A stretch of DNA of 64,000 nucleotides. Origin: Lysobacter sp. 5GHs7-4 (GTDB taxonomy: Bacteria; Pseudomonadota; Gammaproteobacteria; Xanthomonadales; Xanthomonadaceae). Of the stretch, positions 45,507 to 54,718 are shown piece by piece (within the stretch, counting starts at the first letter, position 1; the number at the start of each line of letters is the position of its first letter). The position numbers were made by a program, and so were the translations under genes. Location of the stretch: the NCBI RefSeq assembly GCF_021284765.1, contig NZ_CP089924.1:1382001-1446000 (forward strand), in the 5' to 3' direction. The notes under the pieces were generated by a model, which ran no database searches, was not told the origin of the DNA, and saw only the letters and a program-made list of their open reading frames with translations.

Positions 45507-46427
45507 TTAGGAGGCGGACGGCAGCAGCGCGCCTACATGAGCCACCGCGCATTCGCGCAGCGCCGCCAGGTCGTAGCCGCCTTCCAGCATCGAGACCACG
45601 CGGCCGCGTGCGTGCTTGTCGGCGATCGCCACCAGTTCGGCGGTGATCCAGCGGTAGTCGTCGCCGTCCAGCTCCAACTGCGCGAGCGGGTCGCGCCGGT
45701 GCGCGTCGAAGCCGGCCGAGATCAGCACCAGCTGCGGGCGGAAGCCGTCGATCGCCGGCAGCAGGCGTTCGCTCCAGACCTTGCGGAAGGTCGCGCTGCC
45801 CGCGCCCGGCGGCAAGGGTGCGTTGATGATGTTGCCCACGCCGCGCTCGTCGGCGTAGCCAGTGTCGGGATACAGCGGCATCTGATGCGAGCTCACGTAC
45901 AGCACGCGCGGATCGGTGTCGAAGATCGCCTGCGTGCCGTTGCCGTGATGAACGTCGAAATCGATCACCGCCACGCGCTCCAGGCCGTGCTTGTCGCAGG
46001 CGTGGGCGGCGGCGACGGCGATGTTGTTGAACAGGCAGAAGCCCATCGCGGCCGAGCCGGTGGCGTGGTGGCCGGGCGGACGCACCGCGCAGAACGCGCG
46101 CGTTTCCTCGCCCTTGAGCACCGCGTCCACCGCGGCCACGCCGGCGCCGGCGGCGCGCAGGGCCGCTTCGGCCGAGCCGGGCGCGAGCACGGTGTCGGGG
46201 TCCAGCTGCATCGGACCGTCCACCGGCGTGTCCAGCACCAGCGCCAGCAGGGCGTCGTCGTGCGCGCGCAGCAACTGGCCGCGGCTGGCGCTGGGCGCCT
46301 CGTGCCAGTCCAGCGTGGCGAAGGATTCGCGCAGGGCTTCGGTGACCGCGACCAGACGCAACGGCCGCTCGGCATGGCCCGGACCCGGGTCGTGGCGCGT
46401 GCAGGCCGGATGCGTGTAGACGCGCAT
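45507..46427 (-). CDS. Histone-deacetylase-family (acetylpolyamine/acetoin type) hydrolase
   Basis: A 306-residue zinc-dependent deacetylase. Key motifs: VRPPGHHAT, FCLFNNIAVAA, the zinc site DFDVHHGNGTQ, SSHQMPLYPDTG and SAGFDAHRRDPL. In bacteria these enzymes remove acetyl groups from polyamines or other small amines. The gene starts two bases after the adenosyltransferase stop (46430), so they are co-transcribed; a shared function is not obvious. Confidence 0.93.
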   Translation of the reverse strand: MRVYTHPACTRHDPGPGHAERPLRLVAVTEALRESFATLDWHEAPSASRGQLLRAHDDALLALVLDTPVDGPMQLDPDTVLAPGSAEAALRAAGAGVAAVDAVLKGEETRAFCAVRPPGHHATGSAAMGFCLFNNIAVAAAHACDKHGLERVAVIDFDVHHGNGTQAIFDTDPRVLYVSSHQMPLYPDTGYADERGVGNIINAPLPPGAGSATFRKVWSERLLPAIDGFRPQLVLISAGFDAHRRDPLAQLELDGDDYRWITAELVAIADKHARGRVVSMLEGGYDLAALRECAVAHVGALLPSAS

Positions 46428-46429
46428 CG

Positions 46430-46984
46430 CTAGCCTTTGCGGCGCTCGTGGTTCCACAGCACCTCGCCGTGGCCGCTGGCGCGCGCGAGCACGCGCGCCA
46501 GCACGAACAGCAGATCGGAGAGGCGGTTGAGATAGCGCACGGCCTCGGGCCGGATCGTGTCCACGCGCGCCAGCGCCACCGTCTCGCGCTCGGCGCGGCG
46601 GACCACGGTGCGCGCGATGTGGCAGCGCGCCGCGGCTTCGCCGCCGCCGGGCAGGATGAAATCCTTCAGCGGCGGCAGGTCTTCGTTGTGCGCGTCCAGC
46701 CACTGTTCGAGCCGGTCGATGTCGGCGTCGAAGATGGCGGCGTGGCCGGGGATGCACAGCTCGCCGCCGAGGTCGAACATCTGGTGCTGGATCGCGACCA
46801 ACTGGTCGCGGATCGTCTCGGGCAGCTCGCTGGCCAGGATCAGGCCGATGGTCGAGTTGGCCTCGTCCACCGTGCCGTAGGCGCCCACGCGCGCCGAGTC
46901 CTTGGCGATGCGGCTGCCGTCGCCCAGACCGGTGCTGCCGTCGTCGCCGGTGCGGGTGTAGATCTTGGAGAGACGGTTGCCCAT
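46430..46984 (-). CDS. Cob(I)alamin adenosyltransferase, PduO type
   Basis: A 184-residue trimeric ATP:cob(I)alamin adenosyltransferase that makes coenzyme B12. Motifs: KIYTRTGDDGSTGLGDGSRIAKD (ATP loop), VGAYGTVDEANSTIG, FILPGGGEAAARCHIARTVVRRAER and YLNRLSDLLFVLAR. Length typical. No B12 synthesis genes are near, so it probably works on salvaged cobalamin. The next upstream gene, a membrane protein, is 13 bases away. Confidence 0.94.
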   Translation of the reverse strand: MGNRLSKIYTRTGDDGSTGLGDGSRIAKDSARVGAYGTVDEANSTIGLILASELPETIRDQLVAIQHQMFDLGGELCIPGHAAIFDADIDRLEQWLDAHNEDLPPLKDFILPGGGEAAARCHIARTVVRRAERETVALARVDTIRPEAVRYLNRLSDLLFVLARVLARASGHGEVLWNHERRKG

Positions 46985-46997
46985 CGTGCCGCGCGGA

Positions 46998-47585
46998 TCA
47001 GCGCTTGTCGGTCAGGTCGGCCGCGGCCGACGTGGACTTGCTCGCCGAAGCGACGATCGCGTGGACCACGACCGCGATGCCGACGTAGGTGGCGGCGGTC
47101 TGCATGTAAGGCAGCAGCCACTGGAAGTAGTTCGCGGCCCAGCCGGCGACGGACTTGTTCGCCACCGAGTCCGACAGCCAGTAGAAGCTGCCCTGGCTGA
47201 GCAGCTGGCAGACCATGGTCGAGGCGACCAGCGCGATCGCGGTCAGGCCCAGCGTGCGCCAGCTGCGCGAGTAGTTGCGCGCCACCCACAGGCCGCCGGC
47301 CCACATGGCGAAATAGGCCGGCACCAGGAACCAATACGCGGCCGAGACGCAGTAGTGCTGCCAGAAGCTCAGGCCCTGGCCGGTGATCACGGCGTAATCG
47401 ACGGCCACCGACAGCGCCATCAGCAGCGGGAACGCCCAGCGCGTCCACTGGCGCAGGTAGAAGCCGCCGATGAAGAACACCGCCCAGGAGGCGTCGGGGA
47501 TCGGCGCCCAGTGGTTGACGCGCGTGGCGACCATCAACAGGGCCAGCAGGGCGAGGATCAGACTGCGTTGGGTGGTGGGCTTCAT
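46998..47585 (-). CDS. Six-helix membrane protein (DUF6580-like) in the adenosyltransferase operon
   Basis: A 195-residue protein of about six helices (RSLILALLALLMVATR, ASWAVFFIGGFYLRQ, WAFPLLMALSVAVDYAVIT, YFAMWAGGLWVARNY, LGLTAIALVASTMVCQLLS, TAATYVGIAVVVHAIVAS). The pattern NHWAPIPDASWAVFFIGGFYL resembles the DUF6580 family, which looks like the substrate-binding S component of ECF-type vitamin transporters. Being first in an operon with a cobalamin adenosyltransferase, a link to cobalamin uptake is a fair guess but not shown. Confidence 0.7.
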   Translation of the reverse strand: MKPTTQRSLILALLALLMVATRVNHWAPIPDASWAVFFIGGFYLRQWTRWAFPLLMALSVAVDYAVITGQGLSFWQHYCVSAAYWFLVPAYFAMWAGGLWVARNYSRSWRTLGLTAIALVASTMVCQLLSQGSFYWLSDSVANKSVAGWAANYFQWLLPYMQTAATYVGIAVVVHAIVASASKSTSAAADLTDKR

Positions 47586-47760
47586 GGCTAAGGCTCCCGA
47601 CGCCGGACTGGCGCGCCAATCCGCCCATTCTAAGGAACCTGCGGCGAAAGTGCCGCCTCCGGCCGCTAAGTGCTTGATCGCAGGCCGCCGACAGGCCCTG
47701 AATCGGCCGATGCGCGCGCCGACGACGGATTCGTCGCGAGCGCCGCCGTATCATGAACGC

Positions 47761-49020
47761 ATGACCCAAGACGCTCACGCACCCCGCGATCCGGCGCAGA
47801 CCCTCCACGATGTGCTGATCGTCGGCGGCGGCCTGGTCGGCGCCAGCCTGGCGATCGCCCTGGACCGCAGCGGCCTGAATGTCGGCCTGATCGAGGCCGC
47901 GCCGCCCGGCGCGCTGCCGGCGGTGTTCGACGAACGCAACCTCAGTTTCGCCGAGGCCGCCGTCAACGCCTTGGGCGCGTTGGGCGTGCTGCAGAAGCTG
48001 CGCGCGCCCAGCGGCGCGATCCGCCGCATCCACATCAGCCGGCGCGGCGATTTCGGCCGCAGCCTGCTGGACGCGCAGCGCTACGGCCGCGAGGAGTTCG
48101 GCCGGGTGGTGACCGCGCGCGACTTCGGCGAGGCGCTGGAAGCGCGCCTGGCCGAGCTGCCGCGCCTGCAGCGCTACCGTCCGGTGCGCTTCGTCGGTCT
48201 TGCCGAGGGCGACGACGCCACGCGCGCGATCCGCGTCGCCGACGGCACCGGCGAGCGCACCCTGCGCACGCGCCTGCTGGTCGCCGCCGACGGCACCCGC
48301 AGCGGCGTGCGCGAGGCGCTGGGGATCGGTGCGGACGAGCACGATTACCAGCAGACCTTGTTCGTGAGCCGGCTGCGCGCCGAGCGCGCGCCCGACGGCA
48401 CCGCCTACGAGCGACTCGGCGAGGGCGGTCCTACCGCGCTGCTGCCGCGCGGCGACGGCCACTACGGCCTGGTCCACGGCGTGCGCCGCGAACTGGCCGA
48501 TGCGGTGGCGGGGCTGGACGAGGCCGGGTTCCTGGCCCAGGTCCAGGACGCCTTCGGTTGGCGCGTCGGGCGTTTGCTGTCCTGCGGGGCGCGCAACGCG
48601 TACCCGGCGATCCGCGTGCTGGCCCAGCGCCGGCTCGCGCCGCGCGCGTTGCTGGTCGGCAACGCCGCTCAGACCATCCATCCGATCGGCGCGCAGGGGT
48701 TCAACCTGGGCCTGCGCGACGCGCTGACCCTGGCCGAACTGATCGAAGCCGCGCGCGTCGCCGACGGCGCGGTCGATGCCGGCGCGGCGCCGCTGCTGGA
48801 CGCCTACGAGCGCCGCCGCCGCGAGGACCGCGAACGCACCATCGCGTTCTCCGACGGTCTGGCCCGCATCACCGCCCACCCGTCGTCGTTGCTGCGCCCG
48901 CTGCGCAGCCTGGGCCTGTTCGCGGCCGACCGCCTGCCCTCGGCGCAGGCCTATCTGGTCGGCGGCGCGATGGGCTACCGCGGCGACGTGCCGGCCCTGT
49001 GCCGCGGAGCGCAGGCATGA
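47761..49020 (+). CDS. ubiH: UbiH-type ubiquinone hydroxylase (FAD monooxygenase)
   Basis: A 419-residue flavin monooxygenase of ubiquinone synthesis. FAD site GGGLVGASLAIAL, mid motif LLVAADGTRSGVRE and the second FAD motif VGNAAQTIHPIGAQGFNLGLRDA are all present. The Asn in GNAAQ (rather than GDAAH) is typical of UbiH. Its ATG at 47761 follows a possible -10-like GTATCAT by only about 10 bases. It overlaps the next hydroxylase gene by 4 bases. Aerobic, membrane-associated. Confidence 0.9.
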   Translation: MTQDAHAPRDPAQTLHDVLIVGGGLVGASLAIALDRSGLNVGLIEAAPPGALPAVFDERNLSFAEAAVNALGALGVLQKLRAPSGAIRRIHISRRGDFGRSLLDAQRYGREEFGRVVTARDFGEALEARLAELPRLQRYRPVRFVGLAEGDDATRAIRVADGTGERTLRTRLLVAADGTRSGVREALGIGADEHDYQQTLFVSRLRAERAPDGTAYERLGEGGPTALLPRGDGHYGLVHGVRRELADAVAGLDEAGFLAQVQDAFGWRVGRLLSCGARNAYPAIRVLAQRRLAPRALLVGNAAQTIHPIGAQGFNLGLRDALTLAELIEAARVADGAVDAGAAPLLDAYERRRREDRERTIAFSDGLARITAHPSSLLRPLRSLGLFAADRLPSAQAYLVGGAMGYRGDVPALCRGAQA

Positions 49021-50210
49021 GCCGGCGCGGTCCGCTGGACGTGGCCGTGGTCGGCGCCGGCGTGGTCGGCGCTGCCGCCGCGCTGGCGTTCGCGCGCGAC
49101 GGGCTCGAGGTCGCCCTGGTCGAAAGCCGCGAGCCGCCGCGCTGGCGCGAGGATGCGCCGGACCTGCGCGTGTACGCGTTCGCGCCCGACAACGCCGCCT
49201 TCCTGGACGGCCTGGGCGTGTGGAACGGCGTGCTCGCCGCGCGCGCGCAGCCGTACCGCGCGATGCGCGTGTGGGATGCGGCCGGCGGCGGCGAACTGAG
49301 TTTCGAAGCCGACGCCTTCGGCCGTCGCGAGCTGGGCTGGATCGTCGAGCACGGCCTGCTGGTGGACCGTTTGTGGGCGGCGCTGCCGGCCGCGGGCGTG
49401 CGCCTGCATTGCCCGGAGCAGGTCGAGGGCCTGGAGCAGAGCGCCGACGCCGACAGCGCCGAACTGCTGCTGGCCGGCGGCGGCCGTCTGCGCGCGCGCC
49501 TGGTGCTGGCCGCGGACGGCGCCGAATCGCAGCTGCGCGGCCTGGCCGGCATCGAGACCGCCACCCACGATTACGGCCAGAACGGCCTGGTCGCCTACGT
49601 CGACCACGAGCTTCCGCACCAGTCCACCTGCTGGCAGCGTTTCCTGCCGACCGGGCCGCTGGCGTTCCTGCCCTGCGCCGGTCACGACGGCCGCCGCAGC
49701 TCCATCGTCTGGACGCTGCCGGAGGCCGAGGCCGAGCGTTTGCTGCAGGTCGACGAGGCGGTCTTCTTGCGCGAGCTCGAGCATGCCTTCGGCGGACGCC
49801 TGGGTGCGCTGAGCGCGGTTTCCAAACGGGTCGCGTTTCCGCTGCGCCGACAGCTCGCGCAGCGTTACGTCAGCGGCCGCGTCGCCATCGCCGGCGATGC
49901 CGCGCATGTGGTGCATCCGCTGGCCGGGCAGGGCGTGAACCTGGGCCTGCGCGACGTCGCCGCCTTGCGCGGCGTGCTGGCCTGCGCGCAACGCCGCGGC
50001 GCCGACCCGGGCGGCGCTTCGCGTCTGCAGCGTTGGGAGCGCGAGCGTCGCAGCGAGAACGCGCTGGCGGCGTACGGCTTCGACGGCCTGAACCGCCTGT
50101 TCTCGAACAACGCCGTCGCCGCGACCCTGCTGCGCGGCCCGCTGCTGGGCCTGGCCGGCAAACTGCCGCCGGTCACGCACGCGTTCTGGCGCCGCGCCGC
50201 GGGCGTCTGA
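49017..50210 (+). CDS. UbiI/UbiF-like ubiquinone hydroxylase (FAD monooxygenase)
   Basis: A 397-residue flavin monooxygenase, a paralogue of the upstream UbiH. Motifs: VVGAGVVGAAAALAFARDG, LVLAADGAESQLRGLAG and IAGDAAHVVHPLAGQGVNLGLRDVA. The GDAAHVVHPLAGQG form fits UbiI/UbiL/VisC-type enzymes, which hydroxylate another position of the quinone ring; which one cannot be decided by eye. The start overlaps ubiH (ATGA). Convergent with the MFS gene, with a family A repeat between. Confidence 0.88.
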   Translation: MSRRGPLDVAVVGAGVVGAAAALAFARDGLEVALVESREPPRWREDAPDLRVYAFAPDNAAFLDGLGVWNGVLAARAQPYRAMRVWDAAGGGELSFEADAFGRRELGWIVEHGLLVDRLWAALPAAGVRLHCPEQVEGLEQSADADSAELLLAGGGRLRARLVLAADGAESQLRGLAGIETATHDYGQNGLVAYVDHELPHQSTCWQRFLPTGPLAFLPCAGHDGRRSSIVWTLPEAEAERLLQVDEAVFLRELEHAFGGRLGALSAVSKRVAFPLRRQLAQRYVSGRVAIAGDAAHVVHPLAGQGVNLGLRDVAALRGVLACAQRRGADPGGASRLQRWERERRSENALAAYGFDGLNRLFSNNAVAATLLRGPLLGLAGKLPPVTHAFWRRAAGV

Positions 50211-50214
50211 CGCC

Positions 50215-50248
50215 GTAGGGTGCGGTGAGCCAAAGGCGACCCGCATCG
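50215..50248. repeat. Intergenic hairpin repeat, family A copy 4 (short)
   Basis: GTAGGGTGCGGTGAGCC-AAAGGCGACCCGCATC, the left half of the element only. It sits 5 bases past the UbiI-like stop and before the convergent MFS gene. Confidence 0.75.
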
Positions 50249-50271
50249 CCGCACGCGCCCAGCGCTTCGCC

Positions 50272-51576
50272 TCAATCCAACGATGATGTCGGCCGCTTGA
50301 TCATCAGGTACAACGCCACCGCGACGCCGATCGTCGCCACCGCCATTACGTAGTAGGCCGGCGCCATCCCGCCCAGCCCGCGCATCCACGGCGAGGCCAG
50401 CAACGGCGGCGTCAGCGCGCCGAACACCGCATAGGCGACGTTGTAGGAGAACGACAGTCCCGAGAACCGCACCGGCGCCGGAAACGCCGCCACCATCACC
50501 GCCGGGATCACGCCGACCACGCCGACGAAGGTGCCGGCCAGCGCGTACATCAACAGGAAGTGCTGCGCGCCGTGATTGAGGTCGTAGTACAGCGCATAGC
50601 TGCTCAACAGCACGCCCAGCGCGCCGACCAGCAGCGCCCGCGCGCGGCCGATGCGGTCGGCCAGCAGGCCGGCGCCGACCGCGCTCACGGTCAGGCAGAA
50701 CGCGGCCAGGCTGTTGCCCAGGAAGGCCTGCGTGGGCGCGATGCCGAAGCGTTGCTGCACGATGGTCGGCGTCATCAGGATGATCACCACGATCGCAGCG
50801 GTCAGCAGCCAGGTCACCAGCATCGACACGATCACGCTGCCCGCGTGCTCGCGCAGCACCCGCTTCAGCGGCAGTTCCTGCACCAGCTGCCGGCTCTCGC
50901 GCATCGCGGTGAACACCGGCGTCTCGCTGAGCCAGCGCCGCAGGTAGACGGCGAAGAAGCCGAACACGCCGCCGATCAGGAACGGCAGGCGCCAGGCCCA
51001 GTCCAGCACCACCGCCGGCGCGAACCAGGTGTTGACCGCGGCCGAAATCAGCGAGCCGATCAGGATGCCGGCAGTGAGTCCGGCCGAGAGGCTGGCGCAG
51101 GCGAAGCCCACGCGGTTGGGCGGCACGTGCTCGGACACGAAGGTCCAGGCGCCGGGCACCTCGCCGCCGATCGCGATGCCCTGGACGATGCGCAGCGCCA
51201 GCAGCAACAGCGGCGCGGCGACGCCGATCTGCGCGTACACCGGCAGCAGGCCGATGCCCAGCGTCGGTAGCGCCATCAGGAACACGCTGAGGGTGAACAT
51301 GCGCTTGCGCCCGGAGCGGTCGCCGAAATGCGCCATCACGATGCCGCCGATCGGCCGCACCAGATAGCCGGCGGCGAAGATGCCGTAGACCTGCAGGGTC
51401 GACAGCCAGCCCGGCATGTCGGGCGGGAAAAACAGCTGACGCAGGCTCTCGGTCAGAAAGACGAAGATGACGAAATCGTAGAATTCCAGCGCACCGCCCA
51501 GCGCGGCCAGCGACAGGGTGCGCAGGTCCTTGCGGTCCAGGGCGCGCGCGGCGGGTGTCGCGGGGCTATCGGTCAT
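50272..51576 (-). CDS. MFS transporter, metabolite:H+ symporter (MHS) type
   Basis: A 434-residue twelve-helix transporter. The family marks GGALEFYDFVIFVFLT at the N terminus, DRSGRKRMF between helices 2 and 3 and GGEVPGAWTFVSEHVPPNRVGFA place it near the proline/betaine, shikimate or citrate transporters (ProP-like). Substrate unknown. The closing helices (YYVMAVATIGVAVALYLM) are complete. No neighbouring catabolic genes help. Confidence 0.88.
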   Translation of the reverse strand: MTDSPATPAARALDRKDLRTLSLAALGGALEFYDFVIFVFLTESLRQLFFPPDMPGWLSTLQVYGIFAAGYLVRPIGGIVMAHFGDRSGRKRMFTLSVFLMALPTLGIGLLPVYAQIGVAAPLLLLALRIVQGIAIGGEVPGAWTFVSEHVPPNRVGFACASLSAGLTAGILIGSLISAAVNTWFAPAVVLDWAWRLPFLIGGVFGFFAVYLRRWLSETPVFTAMRESRQLVQELPLKRVLREHAGSVIVSMLVTWLLTAAIVVIILMTPTIVQQRFGIAPTQAFLGNSLAAFCLTVSAVGAGLLADRIGRARALLVGALGVLLSSYALYYDLNHGAQHFLLMYALAGTFVGVVGVIPAVMVAAFPAPVRFSGLSFSYNVAYAVFGALTPPLLASPWMRGLGGMAPAYYVMAVATIGVAVALYLMIKRPTSSLD

Positions 51577-51686
51577 CGGCTTTCAGGGGCGGCGGACGGA
51601 ACCGGCAATGTACGTCATCGCCCGCGCCGCGCGTGCGCCCGGGTTTGGCTTTCGCGCGGCGGGCGGATCGCCCGTCGCGCGGCCGA

Positions 51687-52193
51687 TCAGGGGGCGGTGC
51701 GGTGGCCGTAGCTCAGCACGCGCGTGATCTGCCAGGCGCCGTCCTTGTGGCGCCATACGATCACGAAATCCGCCAGCCCGTCGCAGGAGCCGTCGGCGAA
51801 CTGGCAGAAGCGGTGCGAGCCCTGCGCGATCGCGCCGAAGTCCTTGATCGGGTAGACCTTGAGGCTGCCCGGGATCAGCTCGCGGCGGAAGTGGCCGCAC
51901 ACGTACTTTTCGGTGTTGGCCAGCATGTCCTGGCGCGACCAGGTGACGCCGCCGGTGTCGTGATAGAACTCGACCGCGGGATCGAAGTAGCCGGCATGCT
52001 TCTGCAGTTGTCCGGGCTTGTCGCAGGTGTTGAACGCGTCGAACACCGCGGTGTCGAGTGCGGCGACGGTGTCGTACAGCGGATCGGCGGCCGGCTTGGT
52101 GCCCTTCGCGTCCTGGTCGGCGGCGACGGCGGGACAGGCGATCGCCACGGCGGCGGCCAGCAGCGGAACCAGGATGCGTAGACCGATCTTCAT
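51687..52193 (-). CDS. Exported NTF2-like (DUF4440-type) protein
   Basis: A 168-residue secreted protein with signal peptide (KIGLRILVPLLAAAVAIACPAVA). The domain (ALDTAVFDAFNTCDKPGQLQKHAGYFDPAVEFYHDTGG...FVIVWRHKDGAWQITRVLSYGH) matches the SnoaL/NTF2-like fold of small pocket proteins. Three Cys residues (TCDKP, VCGHF, FCQFADGSC) are unusual for the fold and may form disulfides. Function unknown. Confidence 0.82.
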   Translation of the reverse strand: MKIGLRILVPLLAAAVAIACPAVAADQDAKGTKPAADPLYDTVAALDTAVFDAFNTCDKPGQLQKHAGYFDPAVEFYHDTGGVTWSRQDMLANTEKYVCGHFRRELIPGSLKVYPIKDFGAIAQGSHRFCQFADGSCDGLADFVIVWRHKDGAWQITRVLSYGHRTAP

Positions 52194-52411
52194 GCCGCTG
52201 ACTCGCAGGGTCGTGGGCAGCCGACTATACCCAGTCCGTGGTGCGGCGCATCGGCCGCAAGTCCCCATGCCGCACGACAGGCGCGGAGCCTGCGCGCCTG
52301 CCGTCGCACAGCGCGACGCCCCGGCGTGCGGGGCGTCGCGTGGACTGCAGGGCGATGGAAACGCCGGGCTGCCGTGGACGAAACGGCCTTCCGCCCGGAT
52401 CGCGGCCTCGC

Positions 52412-53113
52412 TTACATCCGGCCTTCCAACTCGCGCGGACTCAGGTAGCCGTCGCCGTCGACGTCCAACAGGGTGAAGTCCGCGGTCAGCGCGGCGTGGC
52501 CGCCGGCTTCGACGCGGTTGATGCGGCCGTCGCGGTCGCCGTCCAGCACCGGGAAGTCGATGCGGTAGCCGACGCTGGGCAGCGCCGACGCCGGCGGCGC
52601 GGTGGTCGCTTGCGCGGTGGCGTCGGCGGCGGCCTGCGCGCGCAGGCTGGCGTCGGCGGCCGCGGCGCTGGCATCGCGCGCGGCGAGCGCGGCTTGGCCG
52701 GCCTCGGCGGCGGCACCGACCGGATTGGCGCCGGTCTGCGCCGCGGTCTGCGCGGCCTGGGCGTCCTGTGCGGCGTTCACCGCGCGGTGCGCGGCGGCCT
52801 GCGCGTCGATGGCCGATTGCTTGGCTTGATAGGCGGTGGCGGCAGCGGTCGCGGCACCGTGTTCGGTCACCGCGCCGCCGTTGCGGGTGGCGATGGCGTC
52901 TTGCGCGGCGTTCTTCGCGGCCTGGGCGTCGTCGCGCGCGTCGCGCGCGTCTTCCACCGCGACCTTGGCATCGGCGTTGGCGTTGACCTGCGCGCCGACC
53001 TTGGACTTGGCCTGCGCGTGCACCTGCGTGCTCAGACCCGCGGCGGCCAGCGCCAAAGCCAGCAGCGAGATGCGACTCAATCGAAAACCGTGTTGGTGGG
53101 CATGGGTAGTCAT
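52412..53113 (-). CDS. Secreted Ala-rich protein with two EF-hand loops
   Basis: A 233-residue protein with a signal peptide (SLLALALAAAGLSTQVHAQ). Residues about 35-175 are Ala/Gln/Asp-rich helix-forming sequence (DARDARDDAQAAKNAAQDAI style), likely a coiled coil. The last 50 residues carry two EF-hand loops (DGDRDGRINRVEA; DVDGDGYLSPREL) with Asp at loop positions 1, 3 and 5. Secreted calcium-binding EF-hand proteins are common in xanthomonads; role unknown. Confidence 0.82.
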   Translation of the reverse strand: MTTHAHQHGFRLSRISLLALALAAAGLSTQVHAQAKSKVGAQVNANADAKVAVEDARDARDDAQAAKNAAQDAIATRNGGAVTEHGAATAAATAYQAKQSAIDAQAAAHRAVNAAQDAQAAQTAAQTGANPVGAAAEAGQAALAARDASAAAADASLRAQAAADATAQATTAPPASALPSVGYRIDFPVLDGDRDGRINRVEAGGHAALTADFTLLDVDGDGYLSPRELEGRM

Positions 53114-53226
53114 GGTGACCCTCGTGCGGTGTGGGGCGAGGCGACCCTAAACCCGACGCGGTCAATCCGATGTAAACGAGCGCAACGCCGGCTGAACACG
53201 ACGCCGCGCCGGCGATGAATGCGGCG

Positions 53227-54297
53227 TCAGCGCGGTCGCGCGTACACCGTGATCTCTTCGCGGTCGTGATACAGCTGGCGCGCGCGCACGATCAACGGGC
53301 GATGGGTCTGATGCTCGAACAGCTCCAGGCACACGCGCGTTTCCTCCCAGCGCTTCTTCATCGGCAGCTTGAGGTTGAAGATGGTTTGCCGGCACCAGCC
53401 CTCGCGCAGCCAGGTCGCCATGCGTTCGGCCACGCGGCTGGGCTGTTCGACCATGTCGCAGACCATCCAGTCGACGGTGCGGCGCGGCTGCCATTGGAAG
53501 CCGTCGGCGCGCAGATGATCGACGCGGCCGCTGTCGAGCAGGGCCTGGCGCAGCGGGCCGTTGTCGACCGAGGTCACCTTCATGCCGTTGCGCATCAGCA
53601 CCCAGGTCCAGCCGCCGGGTGCCGCGCCCAGGTCGGCGGCCTGCATGTTGTCGCGCACCAGGCGCTCGCGCTCTTCGTCGTCCAGCAGCGTCAGCAGCGC
53701 TTCCTCCAGCTTCAGCGCAGAACGGCTGGGCGCGTCCGGATGCATGCGCAGCCGCGGAATGCCCAGGGGCCAGGGCGAGGCGTCGCGGGTGTCGGCCACC
53801 GCGACCACGGCATGGTCGCCTTCGAGGAAGATCACGTGCAGGCGCGGCCGGCCCGCATCCGGCTGATGCGTAAGGCGCCCGGCCTTGCGCAGCGCGGGGC
53901 GCAGCGCGTTGGCGAAACTGCGCGCCAGCCCGGCCAGCGGCTTGCCGGCGTCGGAATCGGGGTGTTCCACCCACAGCTCGCCGTACAGCGCCGGGATGTC
54001 GCCGGCGTCGGCGCTGGCGTCCAGCGCGGCCAGGATCGGGGTGATGCGGTCGCGCGGATCCAGCCCGCGCAGATCGGCCACGCGCAGCAGCTTCTGGCGC
54101 GCGAAGATCAACCGCGACAAGGGCAGGGCGCGGGCGAGGGCGGCGGCGTTCTCGCACAGAAACTCGACGTAGCCGCTGCCGCGCTCGGTGCGCGCGTAGC
54201 CGGGGTGACCGGCGTTGGCCGCGCGTTCGCCGAGTTCGGCCGCGAGCTCGGGCTCGAAGCCGGCGCGGCACCAGCAGAACAGGGCGGAATCGGTCAT
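53227..54297 (-). CDS. rlmM: 23S rRNA (cytidine2498-2'-O)-methyltransferase RlmM
   Basis: A 356-residue SAM-dependent enzyme that methylates C2498 of 23S rRNA. N-terminal THUMP-like part (ALFCWCRAGFEPELAAELGERA), then the RrmJ-type catalytic domain: SAM motif ADLGAAPGGWTWVL, VTSVDNGPL, VDWMVCDMVEQP and FNLKLPMKKRW, giving the K-D-K-E set. Length typical. The product is a cytoplasmic pre-ribosome enzyme. The 420 bases before its start (up to 54718) are repeat DNA. Confidence 0.96.
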   Translation of the reverse strand: MTDSALFCWCRAGFEPELAAELGERAANAGHPGYARTERGSGYVEFLCENAAALARALPLSRLIFARQKLLRVADLRGLDPRDRITPILAALDASADAGDIPALYGELWVEHPDSDAGKPLAGLARSFANALRPALRKAGRLTHQPDAGRPRLHVIFLEGDHAVVAVADTRDASPWPLGIPRLRMHPDAPSRSALKLEEALLTLLDDEERERLVRDNMQAADLGAAPGGWTWVLMRNGMKVTSVDNGPLRQALLDSGRVDHLRADGFQWQPRRTVDWMVCDMVEQPSRVAERMATWLREGWCRQTIFNLKLPMKKRWEETRVCLELFEHQTHRPLIVRARQLYHDREEITVYARPR

Positions 54298-54718
54298 GGC
54301 GGCGGTCGGCTGGGGCTAGTGGGGGGAGTGAAGCACAGACAGTGCGGCTAGAGCGGTGACGCGGCGGCATTCACGCTGGGGCGGTGGAGCAATGCGTTGA
54401 TGCAGGCGGGGTGAAGAGGAGGGTGCGTAGAGCGTTGGAGCGAGAGTCGTGAGAGATGGCGCGCGTTGACCTGCCAGTGCAAACCGTCGTTCGTCGCGAC
54501 GGGTGCGTCCGGCGACGGCACCACCCATCCCGTCATTCCGGCGAAAGCCGGAACCCATGTTGCCGTTGCTTGGATCAACGAGGGAGCGAAAGCGAAATGG
54601 GTTCCGGCCTTGGCCGGAATGACGGAGGTAGGAAGTCGCGGGATAGGGTCAGCAAGGCGCGATCCGATCCACCGCTTCGGTCAAGCGCAACCGAGCGCGG
54701 CAACCGGACGCGCCGACA
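54298..54718. other. Gene-free region between deaminase and rlmM
   Basis: No protein or RNA gene seen. It holds a family E inverted repeat (54531-54625) and otherwise ordinary sequence, including the rlmM promoter somewhere at 54300-54480. Confidence 0.5.
54531..54625. repeat. Family E inverted repeat (CGTCATTCCGGCGAA...)
   Basis: CGTCATTCCGGCGAAAGCCGGAACCCAT at the left and ATGGGTTCCGGCCTTGGCCGGAATGACG at the right are near-perfect reverse complements around a 40-base spacer. A single arm recurs at 58138-58164. This motif is widespread in proteobacterial genomes. Confidence 0.85.
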
